From positions 1 to 64,000 of the forward strand of contig NZ_NIUB01000009.1 in the NCBI RefSeq assembly GCF_002197815.1: a stretch of 64,000 nucleotides of DNA. Direction: 5' to 3'. How positions within the stretch are numbered: the stretch's first letter is position 1; each line of letters begins with the position of its first letter. Positions 26,702-35,663 of the stretch are shown here, piece by piece. The position numbers and the translations under genes are program-made. Below the pieces are notes generated by a model, which did not search any database, was not told the DNA's origin, and saw only the letters and a list, made by a program, of their open reading frames with translations. This DNA comes from Pseudomonas oleovorans subsp. oleovorans. GTDB taxonomy: Bacteria > Pseudomonadota > Gammaproteobacteria > Pseudomonadales > Pseudomonadaceae.

Positions 26702-28631
26702 TAATAGAAGCCTCGTGGGTCAACTGGCACACGCGATTGGGATTAGAGAGAAGCTGTTTGATCTCGGTCGAAATGCGCGTCAGCTCCGGCTCGTGAGCGT
26801 CGATGTCGAGCAGCATCAGGTCGCCCGAAAACAGGTCGTCGATCTTTTCCCAGGACCCTAAACGCTGAAGGAGAATCCGGTTCATCTCGTTGGCAACGAC
26901 CAGCTTCTGTTCGTCATCAAGCCTGTACATGGTCGGTGCCAAGCCGTTGTTCTCGGCCATACGGTCGATGGCCTGGGCGATCAGCGGCACGGCGCGCGAG
27001 GGATTGGCCGACCGATAGATAGTCGCGTTCTGGCAGATTTCGGCCAGCAAATGGTAGTTGGTCTTGGACTCTTCAAAAGCGACACCGACTTCGGCAAGAT
27101 CGCCACCGGCGATTAGTCTGACGCCATTCTCGCCTTCGCCGCTCTGCTCGCCTTCTTTGATGAGTTTCAGGCAGCCTTGGACATAGTGATTGAGGGCTGC
27201 ATAGTCAGTCAGCAGGCCGTCGAGCTTCCCGGCGCTGAGTTGCTGGTTGGCGCTCGCCTGCTTTCGAATCGAGTGCTGAGTGTCCGGCTGATTGGCCTGG
27301 CAGGCGTCATACCAGTCCTGTTCAAGCCGACCGACCTCCGCCGCGTAGCTCTGAAAACGTGCGCTTTCCGCGTGAATCTCCAACGCGAGTTCGTTGGCCA
27401 GCGCCACCAGGCCGCCAAGGAACGGAACCCCGGTGACAAAGAACCGACATCGCGGGCAATTTTTCTGCCCGAGATAGCCCGCCTCGACAGGGGCATAAAG
27501 ACTTTCAACTTTTCTCTCGGCCACAGCCTCGCCGCCGATTTGGCATGCAGCGCCTGACATGGGACAGATGCCGTGATCGAATACCACGCAGGCCGAGTTC
27601 GGCACGTCAGATTCGAGCAGCAAGCGATTTCCGTCCGTTGCAATCAGTTGATGGCGAAGCGGCTGTAATCCCTGTGTGCTTACCGCTTCGGCATGGCGCT
27701 GAGTTGAGATCTGTGCGGCCCGCTTCTCAGTCTCGCCCATGGTGCGGCGCATCTGATCGTTGTTCAGCCTGATGTAGTAGATCGTCATCACTAGCGAGGC
27801 ATGACCAACAAGCTTGGAGATAAGGTGAATAGGCGCTTCGCCGTCTGCGATGAACGCCGTGATCAGACTGACACGCAGGCTGTGCGGTGTGTAGGGGCTG
27901 ATATAGCGCTTATTGTTCGCTTTGGAGCCGGGACTTTCGCTGGCAAGGTTTTCGCCAGTGCGCTGAATCGTGTAGAGCAATTCCGGCAAAGTATGAGTGA
28001 AAGCCGTTGTGGTGAATGCCGGCTGACCCGAGGCGTCCGTGCGGAACAGAAAGCATTGGGTGCCACGTGCCTGCAAAATCTTCTCATTGGTTTCGGCACG
28101 AAGCTTGATATCAGACCAGCGCGTCGGCTCTTTCAGCGGGTTGTACTTGGCTTGCCAGTCTCGCAGCAAGAGGAACCAATAGAGCAAATCATCAGGAATC
28201 CACTCAACTTCGTAGCCACCCTCCTGGCGTCCGGTCTTGTTGGTAGTCACATAGAGCTTTGGCGCGCCCTTGTCGCCGCGCTGTACCGCAGCCTGCGGGC
28301 GACGCTTCTTGCTCCCTTTCCCAGCCAGGGGGCCGATGTTCTTCTCCCAGCGAACACCGCCATGCTCAGCATCGAGAACGGCTATCTCTTTATCTGCCTC
28401 GCCGCTGTCCAGCCAGAGAATCTGTTGGCCGCGCAGCGCAAAACGCAACAGCGTGTAGAGCGCCACAAAACGAACAGGCGACCAAATCTGATAGCTGTTC
28501 ACGACTTCGCGCTTGTCTTTCATCTTGCGGTCAGCCTTGACCACGCGCCAGATGCAGTTCGGATCGTCGCGGTCGATCAGCGACTCGTCCACATAAATCC
28601 AGTCGGCGCGGGTCGCAAAGAAGTCTTCTAG
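26694..28631 (-). pseudogene. gmtZ: gmtZ, C-terminal part (separated by IS insertion)
   Basis: This is the back half (about 644 codons) of gmtZ, a VPA1269-family tyrosine-recombinase-like protein. It resumes at LEDFFATRADWIYVDESLID. The catalytic-like region has PYTPHSLRVSLITAF and KLVGHASLVMTIYYIR, giving the H-x-x-R, GH and Tyr pattern of the recombinase active site. A cysteine-rich segment (CVVFDHGICPMSGAAC, then NCPRCRF) may bind zinc. A GTG at 28592 could allow a separate fragment of 632 residues, but no ribosome binding site supports it. The frame is continuous with the front half once the IS at 28632-30233 and one CTAG copy are removed. Confidence 0.8.
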
Positions 28632-30233
28632 CAGCTTGTCGGACTTGACCCCGCAAGAAAGGATAGAGCGGGATCAAGGTGCTTTTTGACGCGTTGCCGT
28701 TCCTTTCAGACATCTGAGTCCGCTGGCGCGACCCCAAGGACGTATCTGCACGCCTGGGCCGCCGTTTGAGCGGCCTCAGGGCGTACCTTTCTACCTTTAC
28801 GCGGCACGCAGTACATGCAGGCGCTTGATGTTCCAGGCCATGGTCACCAAGCTCCATTCACCTTGAGCCTTGGCGAGTCCGCGCATGCTCATTTGCCGCC
28901 AGCCCATCACCCGCTTGATGATGCCGAACACCGGCTCAACCGTCTGCTTGCGCAGTTTGTACAGCGCTCGGCCACTTTGCGTGCTCAGGCAATGGGCCAT
29001 CTGCTCGACCGGGTCGCTCGTCTGCGGTGACGGCGAGTCGGCGGCAAAGCGCTCCAGCACGGGCAAATGATGCGATTCGCGCTTGAGCGCCAGCAGCGGT
29101 TCGATCTCGGCTGCGTGGCAGGCGCTCACGTTGGCTTGGCTGAAGAAGCCGTTGTCCGCAATCAGCGTTTGCACCTCGCCCAGCGCGGCGGGCAAGGCCG
29201 CAATGCGCTGCAGCGTAGGGACCACTTCGCGCTTGTCGTTGCTGGCCTGGGTGACATGCTGTGTGATGACCAGCATCGTCTCGACATCCACCCCGGCCTG
29301 AGCGTTGTAGCTCTGCTCGAAGCCGCCGCTTGAGGCGGGCATGATGCGCGATTCTTCATCGGTTAGATTGACTTGATCGCTGTCTTTGGGGCCGGCCGCA
29401 GGTGGTTCGGGATCCTTGCCCCGCGGCTTCTTGCCGGCCTTGCGTTGGGCCTGACGCTTGGCCGTCTTGACCTCGAATTCCTGCTGCTCGACGGCGTGTC
29501 GCTCAGCCGCGCGCTGCTCGATCTTGGCCTTGGCCTGGGCAATGGCGCTGAGCCGATCTTCACGCCGGGCAATCTCGGCCGGTACATCCATGCCATCGGG
29601 CACGGCGGCACGGTCACTGTTCTCGGCCAGCGTCAACAACTGCTGGACTTCCTCGCGTAACTGCACCTCGATCCTGTTGGCATAGCCCCAGGACAAGGCT
29701 TTGTGCTTACTGGCGTTGGCATCGATCTTGGTGCCGTCGAGCGCAATGTGGCCAAGCTTGAGCAGCTTCATCTCACGTGCCAGCAGCAGCACCTGGACGA
29801 ACAGCGATTCGACCGCCGTCAGGAAGCGCCGACGGAACGTGGCCAGGGTGTCGTGGTCGGGGTGAGTGTTGGCCGCCACATAGCGAAACGCCACCGAGTC
29901 GTAGGTCGCGCGCTCGATCTTGCGGCTGGAGTGCATGCCGTTGGCGTAGCCGTAGATCAGCAGGCCAAGCAGCACGGCCGGATGGTGTGCGGCCGACCCC
30001 CGGCCGGCGTATTGGCCGGTCAGTTCGCGCAGATCGAGTTGCTCGATGACCTCAACCACGAATCGCGCCAAGTGATCATTCGGCAACCATTCGTCTACCG
30101 AGGGCGGCAGCAGGTACGCGGTGTCACGGTCAACTGGGACAAAACGGCTCATAGGGACGGGCTCTCGGTAGCAGAGCCCCGATTGTCGCGGATACCCCCA
30201 ACGCGCGGAAGACTTGGAAAGTCCGACAGACTC
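28632..30233 (-). mobile_element. IS1182-family insertion in gmtZ, CTAG target duplication
   Basis: A 1602-bp element. Its ends share TGTCGGACTT as inverted repeat (28637-28646 and the complement at 30219-30228) with a weaker match over the outer five bases. CTAG occurs directly outside both ends (28628-28631 and 30234-30237). Deleting the element and one CTAG joins the two gmtZ halves in frame, which supports these exact ends. It is a different element from the two copies flanking the efflux cluster. Confidence 0.82.
28797..30152 (-). CDS. IS1182-family transposase (in gmtZ)
   Basis: A 451-residue DDE transposase. MSRFVPVDRDTAYLLPPSVD and HPAVLLGLLIYGYANGMHSS form the N-terminal DUF772-like region, HIALDGTKIDANASKHKALS carries the first catalytic Asp, LIADNGFFSQANV the second, and KQTVEPVFGIIKRVMGWRQM the final Glu. 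A basic, glutamine-rich insert (about 215-260) precedes the second Asp. The frame is intact, so the element may still move and could leave gmtZ restored. Confidence 0.88.
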   Translation of the reverse strand: MSRFVPVDRDTAYLLPPSVDEWLPNDHLARFVVEVIEQLDLRELTGQYAGRGSAAHHPAVLLGLLIYGYANGMHSSRKIERATYDSVAFRYVAANTHPDHDTLATFRRRFLTAVESLFVQVLLLAREMKLLKLGHIALDGTKIDANASKHKALSWGYANRIEVQLREEVQQLLTLAENSDRAAVPDGMDVPAEIARREDRLSAIAQAKAKIEQRAAERHAVEQQEFEVKTAKRQAQRKAGKKPRGKDPEPPAAGPKDSDQVNLTDEESRIMPASSGGFEQSYNAQAGVDVETMLVITQHVTQASNDKREVVPTLQRIAALPAALGEVQTLIADNGFFSQANVSACHAAEIEPLLALKRESHHLPVLERFAADSPSPQTSDPVEQMAHCLSTQSGRALYKLRKQTVEPVFGIIKRVMGWRQMSMRGLAKAQGEWSLVTMAWNIKRLHVLRAA

Positions 30234-31995
30234 CTAGGTGCGGCAAATCCCTCAGGCTGGGCCTAGTCTGCAATACCTGTTCGCCGTTCGGCACGAGGAA
30301 ATTGCGCGCCCGGAGAATGTATTCATAACCGAGCGGCGGCTTGGTGGACTGGTTGGGCCGGTAGGCCTGCAAGCTATCTGCAAAGCCGGCCAGCAACGTT
30401 TGAAAGGGGTTCCGGAACTCAGCAAGCACAATGCGCTCGTCCGCGTCGGCATCGGTGCAGTGTTCATCCAAAAGCCAGCCGAAAAAGGCCGTGATAGCAG
30501 CGTGATAAGGCCTTTTTAGGGACTCGGCTTGGGCCTCGATGAACTGATGATAGGCCTCGATGGGGAATGGATTAGCGCGTAGCAGCAGGTACCTGGGTTC
30601 GTCGGGAAACCTCTGAACCCGATAGAAACCGCCCACAAAAAACCTGATCGCGGATTTCTTTGTGGAGATGTTCGTTTGGGTCTTCAGCCACCGCTCAACA
30701 TTTGCCCACATAAGTGGGTAGTCGGCTAGCGCAGCGCTAGGATTGTCATTACCGAGGAACTCGTACCAGTCCACCCAGCCAGCGTCGGCATAGATCTTAC
30801 CGGGCCTGGCCGGCAGCCGCGGGTCTTCGCTGTAGCGGCTATTGTAGTCGGGCTGATTCTTGATGCCCAGCGCCTGGGCTGCCGCCTGGGCCTCGGCGTA
30901 GGTCGGGTAAAAGTCGGGCCGTTCATTACCTAGGAACTCGTACCAGTCCATCCAGCCGGCATCGGCATAGGTTTGGCTGGGTCTGGACGGCAGCCGCGGG
31001 TCTTCGCGGTAGCGCTTTTTATAGTCGGGCTGATTCTTAATGCCCAGCGCCTGGGCTGCCGCCTGAGCTTCGGCGTAGGTCGGATAGAGGTCGGGCCGTT
31101 CATTGCCGAGGAAGTCGTACCAGTCAATCCATCCAGCGTCGGCATAGACCTCATCGGGGGAGTACGGCAGCCGGGGATCTTCGCGGTAGCGCTTTGCGTA
31201 CTCGGACTGCCTCTTGATGCCCAGCGCCTGGACTGCCGCCTGGGCCTCGGCGTAGGTCGGGTAAAAGTCGGGCCGTTCATTGTCGAGGAAGACGTACCAG
31301 TCAATCCAGCCGGCGTCGGCATAGAACTGACTGGGGTTGAACGGCAGCCGCGGGTCTTCGCGGTAGCGTATTTTGTAGTCGGGCTGGTTCTTGATGCCCA
31401 GCGCCCGGACTGCCGCCTGGGCCTCGGCGTAGGTCGTGTAGAAGTCGGGCCGTTCATTGCCGAGGAAGTCGTACCAGTCAATCCAGCCGGCATCGGCATA
31501 GACCTCACTGGGGCTGGCTGGCAGCCGCGAGTCTTCGCGGTAGCGCTTTTTATAGTCGGGCTGACTCTTAATGCCCAGCGCCTGGGCTGCCGCCTGAGTC
31601 TCGGCGTAGGTCGTGTAGAAGTCGGGCCGTTCATTGCCGAGGAAGTCGTACCAGTCAATCCAGCCGGCATCGGCATAGAACTCATCGGGGCTGGACGGCA
31701 GTCGCGGGTCTTCACGGTAGCGCTTGGTGTACTCGGGCTGCCTCTTGACGCCCAGCGCCCGGGCTGCCGCCTGGGCCTCCGCGTAGGTCGTGTAGAAGTC
31801 GGGCCGTTCATTGCCGAGGAAGTCGTACCAGTCAATCCAGCCGGCGTCGACATAGAACTGACTGGGGTTGGACGGCAGTCGCAGGTCTTCGCGGTAGCGT
31901 TTTTTGTAGTCGGAATGCTTCTTGATGCCCAACGCCTGGGCTGCCACCTGTGCCTCGGCGTAGGTATAAAAATTCTTCTTGGTTGGCATCGGCAT
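30234..31995 (-). pseudogene. gmtZ: gmtZ, N-terminal part with phage-integrase repeats (cut by IS)
   Basis: The front half (about 587 codons) of gmtZ. ATG 31995 or 31989 is preferred: AAGGA lies just upstream and gmtY ends 11 bp before. Residues about 8-420 are seven copies of a 59-residue unit (consensus YPTYAEAQAAAQALGI, then KKRYREDPRLP, then YADAGWIDWYDFLGNERPDF), which fits the phage-integrase repeat unit family. A non-repeat region follows (FFVGGFYRVQRFPDEPRYLL) and the frame reaches PSLRDLPHL, where the IS interrupts it. Left as is, the frame runs into the IS and ends at 30130 with foreign residues. The full protein would be about 1231 residues. Confidence 0.8.
30750..31990 (-). repeat. 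seven tandem 177-bp coding repeats in gmtZ
   Basis: The block GTACCAGTCAATCCAGCCGG recurs at exact 177-bp steps (for example 31471 and 31648), each unit encoding 59 residues. Units 2-4 are closest in sequence, units 1 and 7 most diverged. Long near-identical direct repeats of this kind allow unit gain or loss by recombination. Confidence 0.85.
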
Positions 31996-32005
31996 CAGTC
32001 CTTGG

Positions 32006-33376
32006 TCAAAGGTCGTGGGAATCATCTGCATACTGCAAGCGCAGCCGCTCCTCCAGGTCTCGGAGACTCTGGCGCATTTGCGCTGTCGTGGGCTGCGTGT
32101 AGGTCTGACTCGATGTGATCGACGCATGGTGCATGGCGTTTTTGATCAACAGCGGGGCGGCGCCACCCCGAGCCAGGCGCTGGCCATAGGCATGACGGTG
32201 GCCGTGCGGGGTTGTGCCCTCGATCTTCTCGTACGCTAACCCGATTCTCTCAATACCCAACTTGTGAGCCTTGCGGAACATTCGGTGTGAGTAAGGCTGA
32301 CCGTCGCGGTTGGTAAAGGCATAGGGATGACCTTCGCTGGCCTTCGGCTTTAACCGCTGTTTCAGGTGATAGTCACGCCACAACTCGGCAAAAATCTGCC
32401 CGGCTTCATGGGGGAAGAAGAAGACCTCGAAACAGCGTCGGTGCGGGTCGGTTATCAGGCCGTTCTTCCACCCGAGGAACAGCGGGTCGATCGCTTTGAC
32501 CAGCCGGTTGCGGGGTTGCAGGCCGTATTGGCTTTGAAGGTAAACAGCGCGGTTGGCCTTACCGCCAGGTGCCAGCCCGTATTCAGGGTGATAAATACGT
32601 ACGATGACCTCCCCGGCCTCTAAGCTAACGTCATCACTCCAAAGCGAGAGCGCTTCGGACAGCCTCAATCCGCCGTAGTGCATGAGGTAGGTAATCAGGA
32701 CATTTCGAAGGTCTATAGGCCCTCGTGAATCTCGTGACCGCCTGCGGAAACCCTCGCATACCAGCAGCTCGAAGTGTTCCTCTGGAAATGCCTTGGTGGG
32801 CGTTTGCCGTTCAACAGGCATCGTCCTTGAGCGCACGGCTCTGGACTGCTTCGTCTGCGACGTGGAACGCCAGAGGTGGGTAAGAAAGGCGTTATCTCTG
32901 CGGTGCGAATAGGCAGCCCAATTCAGCCGTTCCTCGTGCCTAGTCGCATGCCGCCAGTGATTGAGTTGCAGCTTGGCGTCTTCGTTGACGACAGCCAGCC
33001 AATCGCTAAATCGCGTGACATGGCCGATCAGCTTACCGGCATCGTCCGGTTGCCTTGGTTGCCACCACAGGCCTGAAGGGTCGCAGCTATTGGACACCGT
33101 GCCGGTGTAAAGCGCGTCTGAGAACGCCGTGAACAGCGCTCTCGGAGTGTCATAGAAGCCCTGGTTGGCCTCCATGTATTCCAACAGCAACTGCAACGCG
33201 AAAGTCGCAGACTCCTGCCAGGAACGGCTCTTGATCCGGTTCAGGTGCATGTATCGAGCGAACTGATCCAGAACGCCATGCTCGGTGACGATAACCGGCA
33301 GGATAATCTGAATGCCTGTCGAATCAGCCACAAAGGTTCTGAACTCACGATGAGACGATTCGAGGACAGTTGGCAT
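32006..33376 (-). CDS. gmtY: gamma-mobile-trio tyrosine recombinase GmtY
   Basis: A 456-residue site-specific recombinase at the island end. The C-terminal catalytic domain (from about 195) has R238 in YGGLRLSEAL, H391-G-H-R394, His at 416/417 in NAMHHASI and the nucleophile Tyr426 in SQTYTQPT, completing the R-HxxR-H-Y set. The N-terminal 180 residues are the arm- and core-binding part (RSWQESATFALQLLLEYME). It is the first gene of gmtY-gmtZ-gmtX and starts about 155 bp inside the right island junction, where an integrase would be expected. Intact frame. Confidence 0.82.
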   Translation of the reverse strand: MPTVLESSHREFRTFVADSTGIQIILPVIVTEHGVLDQFARYMHLNRIKSRSWQESATFALQLLLEYMEANQGFYDTPRALFTAFSDALYTGTVSNSCDPSGLWWQPRQPDDAGKLIGHVTRFSDWLAVVNEDAKLQLNHWRHATRHEERLNWAAYSHRRDNAFLTHLWRSTSQTKQSRAVRSRTMPVERQTPTKAFPEEHFELLVCEGFRRRSRDSRGPIDLRNVLITYLMHYGGLRLSEALSLWSDDVSLEAGEVIVRIYHPEYGLAPGGKANRAVYLQSQYGLQPRNRLVKAIDPLFLGWKNGLITDPHRRCFEVFFFPHEAGQIFAELWRDYHLKQRLKPKASEGHPYAFTNRDGQPYSHRMFRKAHKLGIERIGLAYEKIEGTTPHGHRHAYGQRLARGGAAPLLIKNAMHHASITSSQTYTQPTTAQMRQSLRDLEERLRLQYADDSHDL

Positions 33377-33532
33377 GAGCGGCCCTACGATATTTCTTAG
33401 GTTTATGTACTCGTTTGGGGTAAATCTAGCTCTTAAACTCGTACCACCAAGCCCTCACCAAATAAATATCACGGATATCTATGCTGGATGTGGGCTTTTG
33501 AGTTGAGGTTTTGGACCACGTATCGGGGTAAT

Positions 33533-33648
33533 CAGAAGGTGCACTGGTTCCAGGAGCAGCCGTTGGTAACCGGCAGAATCAGCGACTGCGCCTCGCTCGG
33601 CGGACGAAACACTGGTTCGATGTAGGCGATGGGAAAGGTGGCGGACAT
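33533..33648 (-). pseudogene. radical SAM gene, 5' fragment at island junction
   Basis: An ATG at 33648 opens MSATFPIAYIEPVFRPPSEA, then SLILPVTNGCSWNQCTF and a TGA. This is the start of a radical SAM protein whose motif would continue CxxxCxxC: the codons for NGC and QC are present and the third Cys codon (TGC) is broken after TG, becoming TGA with the first island base. It shows the insertion point of the GMT island at about 33532/33533. The remaining gene is not present in this window. Confidence 0.75.
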
Positions 33649-33916
33649 GCAGGCAGTCACTCGGTTGGTTGGCGCCCCGGCAGTTTATCCGGGCCTGGCG
33701 TGACTGCCGAGCCACTTAGGCCTTGGCCAAAGCTTCTGCACACCTCTCAGTTTGCGCTGAGGCCGGATGGCACGGCGCTCTGTTTCAACCCATCGACGAT
33801 GATGGACGTGGGCTAAAGCCCACCCTACAGCACTACTCTTCGGGGCCGGGCGGAGCTCAGCTCCAGCCCACCAGCGATGCTAGACCTGGCCAAATCTCCC
33901 AGCAAAGCCGCGAAGC
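33649..33916. other. intergenic region with repeat-like GTGGGCTAAAGCCCAC
   Basis: No gene is seen between the radical SAM fragment and moaA. A short palindrome GTGGGCTAAAGCCCAC (about 33808-33823) followed by CCTAC resembles the intergenic GTAGGGTGGG repeats found elsewhere in the window (37173 and 48687). It may act as a terminator for moaA. Confidence 0.45.
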
Positions 33917-34885
33917 TCAGCCGCCGATGATCTTCATCACGGTGACACCGCCGGAGAAGGCCAGGTCCTGCTTGTCGCCGAGGGCCTTGACCAGCAGACG
34001 CTGCAGCGCCGGCAAGGCCTGGTGACGGGGTTTGTCCAGCAGGTCGCCAACGAAGTGGCGGTTGCTCGACGACAGGCAGCCGTGCAACCAGCCGGTAGAC
34101 GACAGGCGCAGACGCGAGCAGGTACGGCAGAACGGCACGCTTTCGTTGGCAATCACGCCGAAATGACCGGCACCGGGAATGGCGTAACGCATCGCCGTGG
34201 CATCCACCGGAGCGCTGGCCTGAACGTACTGGTGACGGCTGCCGATCAGCTCGAGCAGCTCCGGCAGGCCGACGAATTGCTGGTTGAAGGCATTGGGGTC
34301 GCGCGCCAGGTGGCCCATGCGCATCAGTTCTATGAAGCGCAGCTCGAAACCGCGTTCCAGGCAGTACTCGAGCAGCGGCAGCACCTGGTCGAGGTTCTGC
34401 CCGCGCAACGGCACCATGTTGACCTTGATCTTCATCCCGGCTTCGCGCGCCGCTTCCATGCCAGCCAGCACGGTGGCCAGGTCGCCGCCGCGGGCGATGC
34501 TGCGGAAGGCGTCGGCGTCGAGGGTATCGAGGGAAACATTGAGACGGCGGATACCGCATTCGACCAGCAGCGGCAACTTGCGCTCGAGCAACTGGCCGTT
34601 GGTGGTGAGGCTGATATCGTCGAGGCCGAGTTGACTGACCTGGCGCAGGAAAGGCTCCAGGCGCGTGCTGACCAGCGGTTCACCACCGGTAATGCGCAAG
34701 CGCTCGATACCAGCGGCTTCGATCAGGTAAGCGACGCCACGCGCCATGGCGTCAGCGGAGAGTTCGTCCTGAGCGGCGACCAGACGCTTGCCGTTCGGCA
34801 CACAGTAGGTGCAGGCGTAGTTGCAGGCGGCGGTCAGGCTGACGCGGAGGTTGCGGAAGCGTCTGCCCTGGCGGTCGACGATCAT
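33917..34885 (-). CDS. moaA: GTP 3',8-cyclase MoaA
   Basis: A 322-residue radical SAM enzyme for the first step of molybdenum cofactor synthesis, GTP to cyclic dehydro-GTP. The N-terminal cluster is AACNYACTYCVP (CxxxCxxC), and the C-terminal second cluster uses FCRTCSRLRLSSTGWLHGCL (CxxC then C). The protein ends IIGG, the conserved GG tail needed for activity. The ATG at 34885 has GGAGCT upstream. It lies head to tail with a TetR gene and next to the island junction; the radical SAM fragment downstream was probably its former neighbour. Confidence 0.9.
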   Translation of the reverse strand: MIVDRQGRRFRNLRVSLTAACNYACTYCVPNGKRLVAAQDELSADAMARGVAYLIEAAGIERLRITGGEPLVSTRLEPFLRQVSQLGLDDISLTTNGQLLERKLPLLVECGIRRLNVSLDTLDADAFRSIARGGDLATVLAGMEAAREAGMKIKVNMVPLRGQNLDQVLPLLEYCLERGFELRFIELMRMGHLARDPNAFNQQFVGLPELLELIGSRHQYVQASAPVDATAMRYAIPGAGHFGVIANESVPFCRTCSRLRLSSTGWLHGCLSSSNRHFVGDLLDKPRHQALPALQRLLVKALGDKQDLAFSGGVTVMKIIGG

Positions 34886-34964
34886 TGGGAGCTCCAGTTC
34901 GTTAAGAACCGGAGTATATCGCTATGTCAGCCACGGCACAGTACCGTGGCCGACATGCCAGGCA

Positions 34965-35588
34965 TCAGGCGTCGCGCTTGCGCTTGTTACCCATGCGTAC
35001 GCCGATATCCATGAGGAACTGGAAGAAGCCTTCCTGATCCTCGAGCACGTTGCTCCAGAACGGCGAGTGATACAGCGCCACGGCGCCGTGCACCAGGGCC
35101 CAGGCTGCGCAATAGTGGAAGTACGGCGGTACGTCTTCCAGCTTGCCTTCGGCGATGCGGCCCTTGATCTGCTGGGTCAGACGCTCGAAGTTGGAAGCAC
35201 GGATCTTGTGCAGCTGCTCGACCATTTCCGGCACTTGATTACCCTTGACCACCTTCTCTTCCAGGCGGTCGAACAGGCGATAGCGCTGCGGATCGCGCAT
35301 GCGGAATTCGAAGTAGGCACGCGACAGTGCTTCCTTGTCACGATCCACGTCGGCCGAATGCAGCAGCTCGTTGAGATCGCGCTCGTAGTCGAGCATCAGG
35401 CGCAGGTAGATCTCCGCCTTGGACTTGAAGTGCTTGTAGATAGTGCCTTTGCCGATACCGACCGCATCAGCGATCATCTCGACAGTAACGCTGTCTTCTC
35501 CTTGTTCGAGGAAGAGTTTCAGCGCGGTATCGAGAATTTCTTGCTCGCGGCGACGGAATTCGCGGACCTTACGGGGTTCTTTCTGCAT
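34965..35588 (-). CDS. TetR-family transcriptional regulator
   Basis: A 207-residue TetR protein. The HTH is at about residues 15-55 (EILDTALKLFLEQGEDSVTV, then AVGIGKGTIYKHFKSKAEIY). The C-terminal domain is helical with aromatic residues (YFHYCAAWALVHGAVALYHS). It is divergent from the aminotransferase gene (75 bp between starts) and upstream of moaA on the same strand. The ligand and targets are not evident; the divergent promoter is a likely autoregulatory site. Confidence 0.82.
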   Translation of the reverse strand: MQKEPRKVREFRRREQEILDTALKLFLEQGEDSVTVEMIADAVGIGKGTIYKHFKSKAEIYLRLMLDYERDLNELLHSADVDRDKEALSRAYFEFRMRDPQRYRLFDRLEEKVVKGNQVPEMVEQLHKIRASNFERLTQQIKGRIAEGKLEDVPPYFHYCAAWALVHGAVALYHSPFWSNVLEDQEGFFQFLMDIGVRMGNKRKRDA

Positions 35589-35663
35589 AAAGGGACTACG
35601 GGGTCAAAAATCGAAGCCGCTTATTATGCCCAAATGCGGCCAAATTGCACGGATCATCCGACC

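Larger units (their letters stand above)
16199..33532. mobile_element. right part of a Gamma-Mobile-Trio (GMT) type genomic island
   Basis: gmtY, gmtZ and gmtX lie together at the right end, followed by R-M and other defence-like cargo. The right edge is sharp: at 33532/33533 the sequence changes from island DNA to the 5' end of a radical SAM gene. The left edge is not proven; 16199 is only the first island-like gene, and the missing part of the radical SAM gene is not found in the window. GMT islands are known from gammaproteobacteria as carriers of defence and offence genes behind this trio. Confidence 0.6.

Noticed and set aside
30130..30233. Apparent C-terminal end of the gmtZ front half
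   Set aside because: These codons lie inside the IS end; the natural protein continues at 28631 after the IS is removed.
30750..31990. Possible CRISPR or iteron array
   Set aside because: The 177-bp units are in one coding frame, contiguous without spacers, and encode an integrase-type repeat protein.
34821..35663. Long plus-strand frame leading into the aminotransferase
   Set aside because: It is the reverse of the moaA start and the TetR gene. The aminotransferase begins at ATG 35664, where family similarity starts.
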